Position numbers and translations under genes: made by a program
Origin: Mesocentrotus franciscanus
Lineage: Eukaryota > Echinodermata > Echinoidea > Camarodonta > Strongylocentrotidae
Length of the DNA stretch: 64,000 nucleotides
Reading direction: 5' to 3'
NCBI GenBank assembly: GCA_037976565.1
Contig: CP137679.1
Span: 9,779,973-9,843,972, forward strand
Part shown: one piece after another, positions 37,301 through 49,300 of the stretch
How the letters are laid out: every line of letters begins with the position of its first letter
Numbering within the stretch: position 1 is the stretch's first letter
The notes under the pieces: model-generated
Told to the model about the DNA's origin: nothing
The model's database searches: none
Seen by the model: only the letters and a program-made list of their open reading frames with translations

Positions 37301-40300
37301 TGTTCCATCCTTGTCCTTGATAGATCCGCTTGCTGCCTTGTTTTTCCTCTTCTTAAAATGCTTGATTTCTCTGTGCATTTCATTTGTTTGGTTTGTCTTG
37401 GAGAAATGCTCAATTCTAACACATTTTTGAGTTAGCCATTCTTCTTTTGCTCTTTTACATTCATTATCAATTTCCTTATTGATGACTCTGTATGATTTGG
37501 AGTTTCTGACTTGCTTTTGCCTCTCCTGCATCAAGTTCATAATCTTTTCTGTCATCCATGGTTGTTTTGCTGGTTTCTTTTTAGTTGGTAGTGTCTTATT
37601 TCCATGCTGAATGCTTTTTTTCAAGCATTTCCATTCAACTTCTAGTTTCTCAATGTCATTTACTTCATTATTTGTTTGTTCTATTTCTTCTGTGACTATA
37701 CAATTATAGCTATTTCTAACTTCCATAAGGTATTTTTCTGCTATATCTGTTTTATTTAGAGCTGTGACATCCGGAAGAGAGTTTCTTTTTGTTCTGGGGG
37801 TGTATTCTTTAGCTTTATTTCAACTTCTGCAATCACCGGGTTGTGATCAGAATTTATGTCAGCCCCTGGGCATGTCTTTACCTGCTTGATACAATTCTTG
37901 AACCTGTTCTTTATTAAAATATAGTCGATCTGATTTCTATTTACATCTCCTGGGCTCTTCCAGGTGTAGGTTCTTCTTTTATGTTGTTGGTAAAAGGTGT
38001 TGGTTATCAGTAGATCATGTTCCTTACAGAACTGAACAAGTCGATCATCCCGTTCATTACGATGGCCTAGTCCATATTGTCCAACAATCTTTCCATCCTT
38101 ACCTTCTCCGACTTTAGCATTCCAATCACCTATTACGATAACAACTTCTGTTGATTTACAATGCTTTAGCATTTCGTCTATTTGATCGTAATATTTTTCT
38201 ACTTGTTTACACTGTAATCACTGGTTGGGGCATACACTTGAATTATTGCTAGGTTAAACGGTTTAGCTTTCAACTTCATTAACATCATTCTCTCATTTAA
38301 TGTCCAGTAACCTAGAATGTGTTTCTCGAGATTTTTCTTGATTAACATTCCAACACCATGTTGGTGTTTTTCTCCTCCGGAGTATATGAAGGTGTAATCA
38401 TCTCTCTTCACGCATCCATTATCAGTCCACCTAGTTTCCGCAATACCTATAATGTCTAGTTTCATCCTATTAGCCTCCTGAATGAGGTTATCTAATTTCC
38501 CTGCCTTATACAACGTCCTAACATTCCATGTCGCAATGCGCAGTCGCTTTCCTCTTGTTTTCAGGGACAGACGTCACAACCTAGTCTTCCCGAAGGCTTT
38601 GAACTAGGTTGGTCATTATCATGTACCTTATTTGCAAAAAGGCAGCAACTCTTCCGAAGGCTATTTACAGCAGGACTTATTGTTCGGGGACCAGTCAGGC
38701 TTGCATCTCCTTTTTCTTTCTGTTTGTACTTATTCATGATGTTGCAGACAATGGTAATATACATGGTGAGGTACCAAACTCTTCCATGGTAGCTGGCCGT
38801 TGGCTCTATGTGAGCTCATCCGCCCTTAAGTTCTATAGATAGATCTGTAGGATGGCTACACACCCTATGTTATTCGGGTGGTGGTTCAGTTGAGCTGTCA
38901 CGAGCATGAAGAGAATGGCATGATGACACATAGCAAGCACCTTAAACTACGAACTAGCCCTACCGGGAAAAAAAAATGCCTGATCTTGCTGCACCGTTCT
39001 CCAGCAATTTAAGGTACAAGACCAGCTAGAACATCATTCACAGGTGCTCTAGTAAGACAGGTTATACCCTACTTACTAGTTACAGCTAGCCCATGTATCA
39101 TCCAACCTGATCTCCCATAACTCTCAAGCATCTACAACTGTCCATCACCCTGCGCGTCGCTAGCTGTACTGTCTACGGCATTACAGTAGCAATTGTGAGA
39201 CAAGAAGTACTCAAAATTGGCCAGACAACAACGTTTGGGGGGATCGCAAGGTTCAGCAAGCCGGAGTGCAATGGCAAGCCTCACCCTGGGGGTGCATCAT
39301 TCTTGATCAATGCGACCCCTGCGCCAGGTAACAGTAACAGTTTAAAATACGGCTGCAAGAATTTCAACACGGAGCTCAATTTCGGCGATGGAAATTCGGA
39401 AAACAGACCCTTAAACGCATCATACAGTCAATCTGGTAAAATGTAGTATTTTGGGCAAAGAGTTTTGGCCATAAATGGCCAAAATGTTGGAACAGGAGCG
39501 CCTATGGTCGGCTTCTGTCTCTAAAGAGAGGAGCCGACCCTACCCAAATCAGAGGCTAACGAACGAAAGAGACAGAAGTTTTCGGTCTACGTATAGGCTA
39601 AACAGAAAAGAACTCAACTTCAAAATGGCGTTGATCTTATGCGCCGCATGGAGCATGCAGCATGCTCTACTAGTGTATACGCTCGCTAGCTATAGCTAGC
39701 ACTAGCGCGCGCACTGCGCCACACATACGTCACAATACTTTTTGACCAATGAGCAATGCGTAGTTTATCAATCAGTATATTTTTTAACACCAGCAAAATA
39801 TCAACAGCAGTCTCTATCAACAGAATTTTTGTTGTTGATTCTTTTCGTGTTGAAACAACACCAAAAGAATCAAATATCCATTACACCATGGAAGTGTTAA
39901 GAATTTAACACTGCAGTTTTTGCAGTGTAAGATAGTTAAGATATGAAGGAAAAAAGAAAGGCTTTAAAACGGACAAAATTGCGCTTGATCGGTTACGCAT
40001 CAGTTATGTCGGAAAACGAAGAGTCAGGTGACCTAGATTGGATATCAGAGATTACGCCTACGAAATTTAAAAGGAATCGGGCAAGAGAAAAGGACCTAGA
40101 TTAAAAAAAAAAAATAAGCAGCACTGCTTGCAAAACTGATGGGATTTTTTGGCATAAGATCAAGAAGAAGAAGACGACAAAGAAGAAGTATAGGAATTCA
40201 GAACGCAAACGGAAACAAGACATTGACGAAAGTCGTCAATGCAATGATAATAACAATTATAATAATAACAGTAATAATAATATTAGTAAGAATGATAGTA

Positions 40301-43300
40301 AAAGCACCATTCTTAATATTGATAACAATATAAGGAGAAGGATAATAGTAATTTGGTCTTGTTCACAGACGTCAGCGATATCAGTATTATATGCTCCTCT
40401 TGCGGACCCTGCTTTTATTATCATCCCCAGCATTGCCTGGTACCCTTTTAATACACAAATGGAGGCAAAACATAATGGTGCAAGGCAGTTGGTGCAAGGA
40501 TGGATCAATGTAGTATATGAAATTGTACTGAAACTCAGCACTGACCAAACACCGAACCCGGGTCCTCTCGTATGAGAGTCAAGAGCCTTCACCAATTTAT
40601 TTTCTCATATTCCGCAGATTTGTAACGTAATTGTGGTTGCGTTCATTGTCAAAGTTAGTAGAGTTGTTTATACAAAAGCCCGAAAAAAAATAACTGAAGC
40701 TATACTCTTCTCTAATCATTATAAGGGGTAACAATCAATGTTTTTATTTTGACAATTAAACTTATAAATACATACTGACTTGGTACGACATTAAATGTAT
40801 ATTATACCCAAGATTTTCCCTCCCTCTCTTCTTTAATAGCAGTTTGCTAATAAGGTGGGATTTTATTTAAGTATTCAGGGAATTTCTTTCTACCGGTTAA
40901 CAATTTACTACACCTGGGGGATGTGGCAAATGTAGATTAATGGATAACCAAATGAGCTCAGTACCGGGACTCGAACCGCGAACCATGTGATCCATAGTCC
41001 GGTGACGTATCTTGATTGATTGATAGGTTTATTGATAAACATTCAAATTCAAAGCTAAAAGCTGAAACATATTTAATTTACAAATAAAAATTTAATATCT
41101 AAAATAGATAGTACAATGTAAAATGGGCAATTGTGAAATGTATACATTCATTTATTAAATTGATATGGTAAAAGGAATAGAAAGAAAAAGACAAAAAGAG
41201 AGAAGACAAATGAGAAGGGGGAGAAAACAAAAGGGAAGGTAGTGAAAAAATGAAAGAAAGAAGAAGAAAATGTGGTTGATAACTTGATAGTACAGTAAGA
41301 GTTTACAGTTAATGTCTATAATACCAGTGATAAAATGCAGTTTACAATTATAATTCTAATAAAGAAACAAGTTCTGACCAGTATGACAACATGTAGATAA
41401 CCTTTTATTAATGCAGTAGCCTTGTCAATAAAACATTAGAAGGATTTAATATATTATAACTATACATATTGTTAATAATAATGGTTCATTGCAAGTATTT
41501 CAGATTAATAAAGGGTTATTTCGAACAAGCCTTTTTGTGCTTTCAAAGACCCCGCCACTTTTGTTTTACAAAACATTAATTTGTCATTGATTTTTGTATA
41601 TATTGTTTGACAGTGGGAATAAATATTTTGATTCGATTTAATATGAGCTGCTTCCTTCAATATTATTGTCATGAATTTGATAAATTTGAATCTTTAACAC
41701 ATTGATTTTAATTGTGTTTGATTGTCTCCCCTCTTCCCTTTGCTTTGAATGTTAAACCTTGATAATTATGAGCACTATTAATTTTTTTTCTTCATCAATT
41801 TTCGGTTTAAAACAATCAAAATTAAGAAGCATACCTGAAAATTCCTGACGTATTTTGATATCGCTTTAGAACCAACTACTGAAGATAACGGGCCACCTCG
41901 ACCACCTTGGTGGGGATGGAATACTGATCGTAAGTCTTTGTGCCATTTCTTCATCCCGTATGATTGCAATACCATGAAAGCAAATACAAATATGTTTTCT
42001 CTGTCTTCTTTTGCACCAATACTCAATCCTTCGGTCTCAGATGACTCTTTTTCCCCAAAGAAGAGATTCAGCTTCAGGTTATACATGTATACTTCGTTCT
42101 AGATCAACCAAAGATCGAAATGAACTCAAACTGAATTGAACTGACATATATTAAGTTAATTTGTGCCGAATCGATTTTCCTGAAGTTATGAAATTATAGT
42201 TGTTTTAAAAAAAATTTTTTTTTTTAGGGGATTCTTCTTCTTTCTATTTTCCCTCTCATTCTTTTTTTTTTTAATGCTGAACCTTCAGAATTCTCAACAC
42301 TATTAAATTGTTTTGGATTATCAATTTTCGGTTAAAAAAAAAATTAAGAAGCACACCTGTAAAATCCTGACGTATTTTGATTGCGTTTTAGAACCAACTA
42401 CTGAAGATAATTGGACACCTCAACCAACTTGGTGGTGGTGGAATACTGATCGTAAGTCTGTCTCTGTTTTTTCATTACTTCATCCCATGCGATCACAAAA
42501 AAGGAATAAATTCCTATCCCAATTACCCATTATGTGTTCTAGGCGTTACTGAATGACAACTTTGTGGAGTATAAGTTTCCAAGGCTACTAAAAGATAACA
42601 AATTATGTAGAACAGATATTGATAATAATATTGGTTCCTATATCGTTTAAACTTAGTGTATCACTTGTATTTGGTTATATTTAACGCCGGAGCATGAAAT
42701 ATTCGTATGATATTATTGCATCTCAGAAAATCAGAATGCGGAATACGTGCTACTCTCCACCAAGGTGCAGTAAGTGGACACTGGTAGGAATCTATTTATT
42801 GAATGCTATGAGCGCCTTAGGGCAGCTGGGCTAAAGCCTAGGCAATAATAGTACTTTAATAATAATAATATACAATTTAAGGAGCGCTAAAAACAATAAG
42901 TACCATAGCACTTAGACATAAAAAATATATGAAAAGAGGATTAAAATGTAAGTCTCACAGGAAGTAGATCACATAGATCACTGGGAGAAAATATATATTT
43001 TGAGGGATCTTTTGAAGGTGGCAAGACAGGAAATTGTCCTTATGGAAAGGGGAAGTTGTTCCAAGTCTTTGATGCGGCTACTGCAAAACGTTTTTCAGCT
43101 TCTGAGAGTCTAGATTTGGGAATGATAAGTTTGCATGCGTCGGTTGTTGAGCGAAAATTACGAGATGGTGTATATATTTGGAGGGTGTCATTAAGAAATT
43201 CAGGTGCCCAATGATTGAGTATTTTGAAAGCATACAAACAGACTTTAAACAGAACACGTTGGTGTAGAGGTAACCCTGCGGTTGAGTTCCTTAAGTAAGG

Positions 43301-46300
43301 GTGAAGTATGAGTTCTAGACCCAAGCCCAAAGATTAATCTACTGGCACGATTCTGGACCGTTTCAAATTTCCTTCTATCTCTAGCACACAAAACAGTATA
43401 AAGACTTTTGCAGTAATCCAACCTAGAAAGAATGAGAGCTCGGACATCATGGTGTCTTAAAATCAATGAATCTATGAATCCTCCATAAATTGCGGAAATA
43501 TAATTACAGTTATGGACTACGTGGCTTACATGAGAGGACAACGTCAACATAGTATCAATGCATACACCAAGATCTGTAATTTTAGGGGAGAGAGGAAGTC
43601 GTGCATCTGAAAAGTATTGCAGATGACGATCAGAATAACAAAAGGCCATGGATTCAGTTTTGGTATCATTTAATTGGAGATAGTTAGACGACATCCAAGT
43701 GCTTATTTCTGCAAAGTACAGTGAGATTTGGTCAAGTGTTTCGTTCATGTTTTCAAGAGAGCGTGGATCAAATAAAATATACAACTGAATATCACCAGCA
43801 TAGCAAATAAACTGTAAACCATGTTTATTAAAAATGTCAGGGGGATGTATAGGCTAAAACGGATAGGTCCGAGAACTGACCCTTGAGGTACTCCAAAGTC
43901 AGCAACCCACGGGTCAGATAGTTCCCCAGCTATGTTTACCCTAGATAACCAACCAGTTAGGTAGGACTTCATGCACCTAAGAGCTAAACCAGATATATAA
44001 AAACGGAACTCTAAACGATTCAGTAATATAACATGATCGACCGTATTAGCTGCACTAAGGTCTAATGAGATTAAGCAAACTGACCTCCGTTGATCAGAGA
44101 ATGATAAAACTTTGCAGGCGCTTTGAGCATGCCATGGGATGGATACGTGCACGATATAAATGTAGCTAGTAGTAGTAGTAGTACTAGTACTTATCTAAAT
44201 TACCATAGCTTTATGTCATGGTTGATATACTCATATTGGATTGATATTGCAGTTGGAATATTATGGATGAATAGATAAGGAAGTAAAATTAACCGACCTT
44301 AGTTTCTATTCTCTTTCCGCCTCCTTTTACTTACTTATCCATCACCATTGTTTATGTATCCTTTTTTCTCACTTATATCAAAGATTCCACAAATAGCCCG
44401 ATCCCAACTGAAGTACCTAGTACTGGTAAGTCTCTGTAAATTGACTTGGACCATGACATCCTTTTATTAGGATTGTCTATGTTGTGGCGTCATGTTATTT
44501 ATCTTGTTAATATGAAATCCAAGTGTTTCGAACGACACAACTTTTTTTTCTTCTTCCAATTGTCATCAGTAAATGAACAATCTCTTAATTTGACAATGAC
44601 TAATGACGGAAAGACCATTAATCAATTCGTACATCAAGAGATTTTCGGATAAGATAAATGGATAAAAGATTTATGTTGTACTTGAGGAATTTCGGGGAAT
44701 CGCCCTTTGATGTAGTCAGGTTGTAATTTCGAAAGTGCCATCTGAAAGCGAATTTGTTGTCGGATTATGTCGCCTAAATTAGGATCATAGTTGCCCAAAA
44801 GGAATATCAGATTAGAAATGCACCAAATAATCTGACGATGACCGTTGTCTTGTTTTTCTTATTCTTCTTCTTTTTTGGTGGTAAAAATATTTTTGGAATA
44901 CTTCCCCCCTTCCCCAGAAAATCCCACTGCGTACGTGTTAAAATAGATTCCATGCTTTTATTTCTTCCACAGTTCGTCTTGTGAATGGTAGCGAAGCACA
45001 CGAAGGAAGGGTAGAGGTATTCTACAGCGGATCTTGGGGGACCGTCTGTGACGACTCTTGGAGCATATATGACGCACGTGTGGTCTGCAGAAGTCTAGGC
45101 TATCAGGATGCCCTTAGTGCCCCACAATCTGCTCACTTCGGCCAGGGCAGTGGTCCTATTTGGATGGATAACGTCCATTGCTCGAGCAATGAGGCACACA
45201 TTTTTGACTGCCCGCATAACGGTTTCGGAAGCCACAACTGCGTCCATGGGGAAGATGCCAGTGTCGTCTGCTTACCTGAACGTTAATACATCTGATTTTT
45301 TTTTGTTTTTTTTTCGATTTGATTTTTTGTTTTAATGATGAACCTTCAGAATTTGTTAACACCATTATAATTGTTTTGGATCATCAATTTTCGGATTTAA
45401 AATATCAACATTAAGAAGCATCAAATAAACATTCCTGACGTATTTTGATTTCTTTTTAGAACCAACTACTCAAGATAACTGGACACCTCGACCAACCTGG
45501 TGGTGGTGGAATACTAATCGTAAGTCTGTCTCTGTATTGTCATTACTTCATCCCAAACGTTCGCAATACCATGAATGCGATACAAATATGTCTTCTCCGT
45601 CTTCTTTTGTACCTTAATGAACCCTTTGGTCTCAGATGGCTCTTTTTTTATCCTAAAGATGGGTTTAAGCTTCATGTTATACATGTGTTCTTCGTTCTAG
45701 CTCAACGAAAGATTGAAATGAAGACAAATTTTTTTGGACTTCGTGATATGGATTTAAATTATGCCGAATTAATTTGAAGTGCAACACATCTATTACTGGA
45801 ACTTGTTTGAATGTCAAAAGTGTTCTCCTGAAGTTATGGGATTAATTTTTTTTTTGGGGGGGGTCTCCTTCTTGTTTGTCTCTCTTTCTCCTCTTTTTTT
45901 TCTTTTTTGAATGCTAAACCTTCAGAATTCTGAACGCTATTAATTTGTTTTTGTTCATCAATTTTCGGTTTTAAAAAATCCAAATTAAGAAGCATACATG
46001 AAAATTCCCGACGTATTTTGATTTCATTTTAGAACCAACTACTGAAGATAATTGGACACCTCAACCAAGTTGGTGGTGGTGGAATACTGATGGTAAGTCT
46101 GTCTCTGTTTTACCATTACTTCATCCCATACGGTCGCAATACCATGAAAGAACTACATATATGTTTTCTCTGTCTTCTTTTGCACCAATACTCAATCCTT
46201 CGGTCTCAGATGACTCTTTTTCCCCAAAGAAGAGATTCAGCTTCAGGTTATACATGTATACTTTGTTCTAGATCAACCAAAGATCGAAATGAACTCAAAC

Positions 46301-49300
46301 TTAATTGAACTGACAGATATTAATTTAATTTGTGCCGAATTGATTTGAAATGCAACTCATCTATTTCAGGACCTTATTTTGATATCAAAAGTCTTCTCCT
46401 AAAGATATGGAATTATAGTTGTTTTCGTCATTGTGGTTCTGTAGGGGGTTCTTCTTCTTTCTATTTTCCCTCTCTTCGCTTCGTTTCTTTTCTTTTTTGA
46501 ATGCTGAACCTTCAGAATTCTGAACACTATTTAATTGTTTTGGATCATCAATTTTGGAATTTTTTGGAATTATAGTTGTTTTCGTCATTGTTGTTCTGTA
46601 GGGGGTTCTTCTTCTTTCTATTTTCTCTCTCTTCGCTTCGTTTCTTTTCTTTTTTGAATGCTGAACCTTCAGAATTCTGAACACTATTTAATTGTTTTGG
46701 ATCATCAATTTTGGAATTTTTTGGAATTATAGTTGTTTTCGTCATTGTTGTTCTGTAGGGGGTTCTTCTTCTTTCTATTTTCTCTCTCTTCGCTTCGTTT
46801 CTTTTCTTTTTTGAATGCTGAACCTTCAGAATTCTGAACACTATTTAATTGTTTTGGATCATCAATTTTCGGATTTAAACAATTAAAGTTAAGAAGCTAC
46901 CTGAAAATTCTTGACGTATTTTGATTTCGTTTTAGACCCAACTACTGAAGATAACAGGACACCTCAACCAACATGGTGGTGGTGGAATACTGATCGTAAG
47001 TCTGTTTCTGTTTTGTCATTACTTCATCCCATGCAATCAAAATAGAAGGAATAAATTCCTATACCATATACTACACCTGGGTGGGATAGAAATGTCGATT
47101 TATGTCTTGCCAAAGGACAATAGAGCCGCGGCGGAACTCGAACCGCGAACCATGTGATCCACAGTCTGGTGATTAATACACGAGACCACGATACATCAAC
47201 TGTATTGCTCATGAGGTGGAATATTTGAAAGAAAAAAGAAAAAAAGCAATATGCAATCAATGAATACATATTTATAAAACACATGAACATAAAACTACAA
47301 TGAGAACAAACAATTTTTCCATTTTTTTTGTCCGCAAACCTAAAAAAGTAATTAAGTACCTAAAAACTGTAATGCCAAAATACATGTATTTGTTTGTTTC
47401 AGAAATTTTTCAGAGCGTTAACATTATGTGTTCTAGCAGTTATACGGAATGACAACTATTTGGAGTACAAGTTTCCAAGGTTACTGAAACATAACAAATT
47501 ATGTAGAACAGAAATTAATGAATATATTGGTTCCTATTTCGTTTACACTTTGTGTATCACTTGTATTCCAACAAACCCATCATAGTAGTAAAACCTTTTC
47601 TCTTCTTTGAAGGTTTGTCATGATTGGTATCAAATTTTGATGTTGAAATCAAGTGATTTAAAATGGAAATAACAAATACGTGTTTAATACGTTTTTAATT
47701 ATTGTATTTCAGAACCAACCACCGATGGCCCTGATGTTACAACAGTGTGGTGGTGGGACACAACAACATACATACATGTTGAAGGAGGTACGTATGTATT
47801 GTAAATTCTTCATGATTAGATGCATCTCAAGATTGAAGGTAAATCTGCATAAACGTAACTAACATTCGTTCACCAAGTTGAGAAAAAGGAGTGATTTCAA
47901 ACCAGCAGCTCTTTTTTAGGTCCTTTTAATTTATATATTTATGGTACATGTGCTTATCATGAAGGTATTTACTCATGCTGTAACATGTACTACTGGTTTA
48001 AAGAGGTGCTGACTGACACCATACAGGAGCCGCTGGTGTAAGAAGCTCTGGAATGTTTTAATGGTAAGAACGTCCCCCCATGGTTGTACGTCCCATATGT
48101 CCTATCTCGCATTGCTCCTACGTCTACTTCCAGGACCAATCGTGCCAGTGGTCCTATGTCCCACTGGTCCTAAGTCCAATTACAGGAGCAATTTTCCCAA
48201 TGGTCCAAACTCCCAAAGGTCCAATGTCATATGTCCTATGTCCCGTTGGCTCTATGTCACATTGGTCCTTTATCTCATTGCTCCTACACCTCATCAGTTC
48301 TAGGACCAGTTGCTCCCATGTTCCATTGATCCCACGTCTCAATGATCCTACGTTCCATTGGTCCAGCGTCTTAAAGGTGAAATTCTAGGATAATCCTAAA
48401 TATTGAGATAATCACATCAATAGAAAGCTTTTAACCCCCAGAATAACACTAAATGGCGTTCAACCGACAAAACAAGTTCAGAATAGTTAATTTATGCGAG
48501 TAAACTCCACCAAATCTCGAAGTCGGGAACCCGGAAATGCACGGAATTGCCGGGTCCTCTATTCTTGACGTCACGACCGGGGATCATGGGCTGAGTGAGA
48601 GTGAATGCCAATGATATGCCCACGTAAATGCTATCCTGTTAGAGCTTAGAATTTTTCTTGTTAACGAGTTTATTTGATAGATTTTATGTTTTTATTTGAA
48701 TGAAGAATAACTAAGCAACGTTTTCCAGTTGCTGATTTCTTTTTATATCCTCACATTATCCTTTTTGGTAGAGTTTTGAGACGGGTTTACTGCTTGGAAA
48801 ATAAGGTTAAATCATATGCAGGTATCAATAGGCGGGTGTACATAATTTTATACATTATCTTGTCATCAGATAAGGTACAGGAGCAGTTTTGTGAAACGAA
48901 TAGGCCTAGAACTGTGACTGTAGTTATCATGGATGTGTTTGACTGCCTCAAAAAAGGATACAGAACCAGTTAAATATTTGTTTTAAATATATATATCACA
49001 CTTGAACGAGATCAAGCTTCCTCTATTTAGCGGACGACGTCTATGAACGATATTCATCCGCAAGTGGCGGCTCTTGCACGAACGTTCGTGAAGCGAGCGG
49101 AACCAGGCCGCTGCTCTAGGCGGCTTGTTGAACGTACATCGCCGAAATTGAGCTCCGTGTTGAAATTCTTGCAGCCGTATTTTAAACTGTTACTGTCAAT
49201 GGATGACGTCATCTTCCTCCATGCGCAGTAACAGTTTAAAATACGGCTGCAAGAATTTCAACATGGAGCTCAATTTCGGCGATGAAAATCCGGAAAAAGA

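Larger units (their letters stand above)
35316..39588. mobile_element. Mutator-like (MULE) long-TIR element with 11-bp target duplication, split by an RTE LINE
   Basis: A perfect direct repeat ACGTATAGGCT stands at 35305-35315 and 39589-39599. The termini are AGACCGAAAA and TTTTCGGTCT. Arms of about 300 bp are inverted copies (left 35316-35650, right about 39340-39588), sharing GATTTGGGTAGGG(T/C)CGGCTC, GGCCATTTATGGCCAAAA, AAACGCATCATACAGTCAAT and GCCGTATTTTAAACTGTTA. A 9-11 bp duplication plus long inverted ends is characteristic of Mutator superfamily elements. The LINE occupies the space between the arms; without it the element would be ~600 bp. Confidence 0.8.
17331..39927. mobile_element. 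Giant nested CACTA/EnSpm-type transposon, 22.6 kb
   Basis: The left end reads CACTGCAAAAACTGCGGTGT and the right end, in reverse complement, CACTGCAAAAACTGCAGTGT; they differ by one base in this stretch and continue TTAAATT on both sides. TA flanks both ends (17329-17330, 39928-39929). Many GGTGTTAA/AACACC motifs cluster near the ends (17348-17392, 20690-20970, 39785-39905), as expected for subterminal transposase-binding repeats of CACTA elements. Inside, all on the minus strand, are a C2H2/DDE transposase, an expanded transposase C-terminal copy, and a CIDE-N-like multi-exon gene. Nested insertions account for much of the length. That both ends belong to one element is inferred from their match and orientation; the ends could also belong to separate family members. 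Confidence 0.65.

Noticed and set aside
35709..37435. Several + strand frames across the LINE
   Set aside because: Antisense shadows of the RT coding region.
40967..40977. B-box-like sequence as a functional tRNA gene
   Set aside because: No cloverleaf or acceptor pairing found; the matching copy at 47133 shows a SINE family instead.
46385..46841. Two basic Lys/Arg/Glu-rich minus-strand frames
   Set aside because: They are translations of the 157-bp intronic tandem repeat, identical because the repeat is identical.
48061..48388. Pro/Ser-rich + strand frames
   Set aside because: Produced by the short-period TCCCATTGGTCC repeat; no splice or start context.
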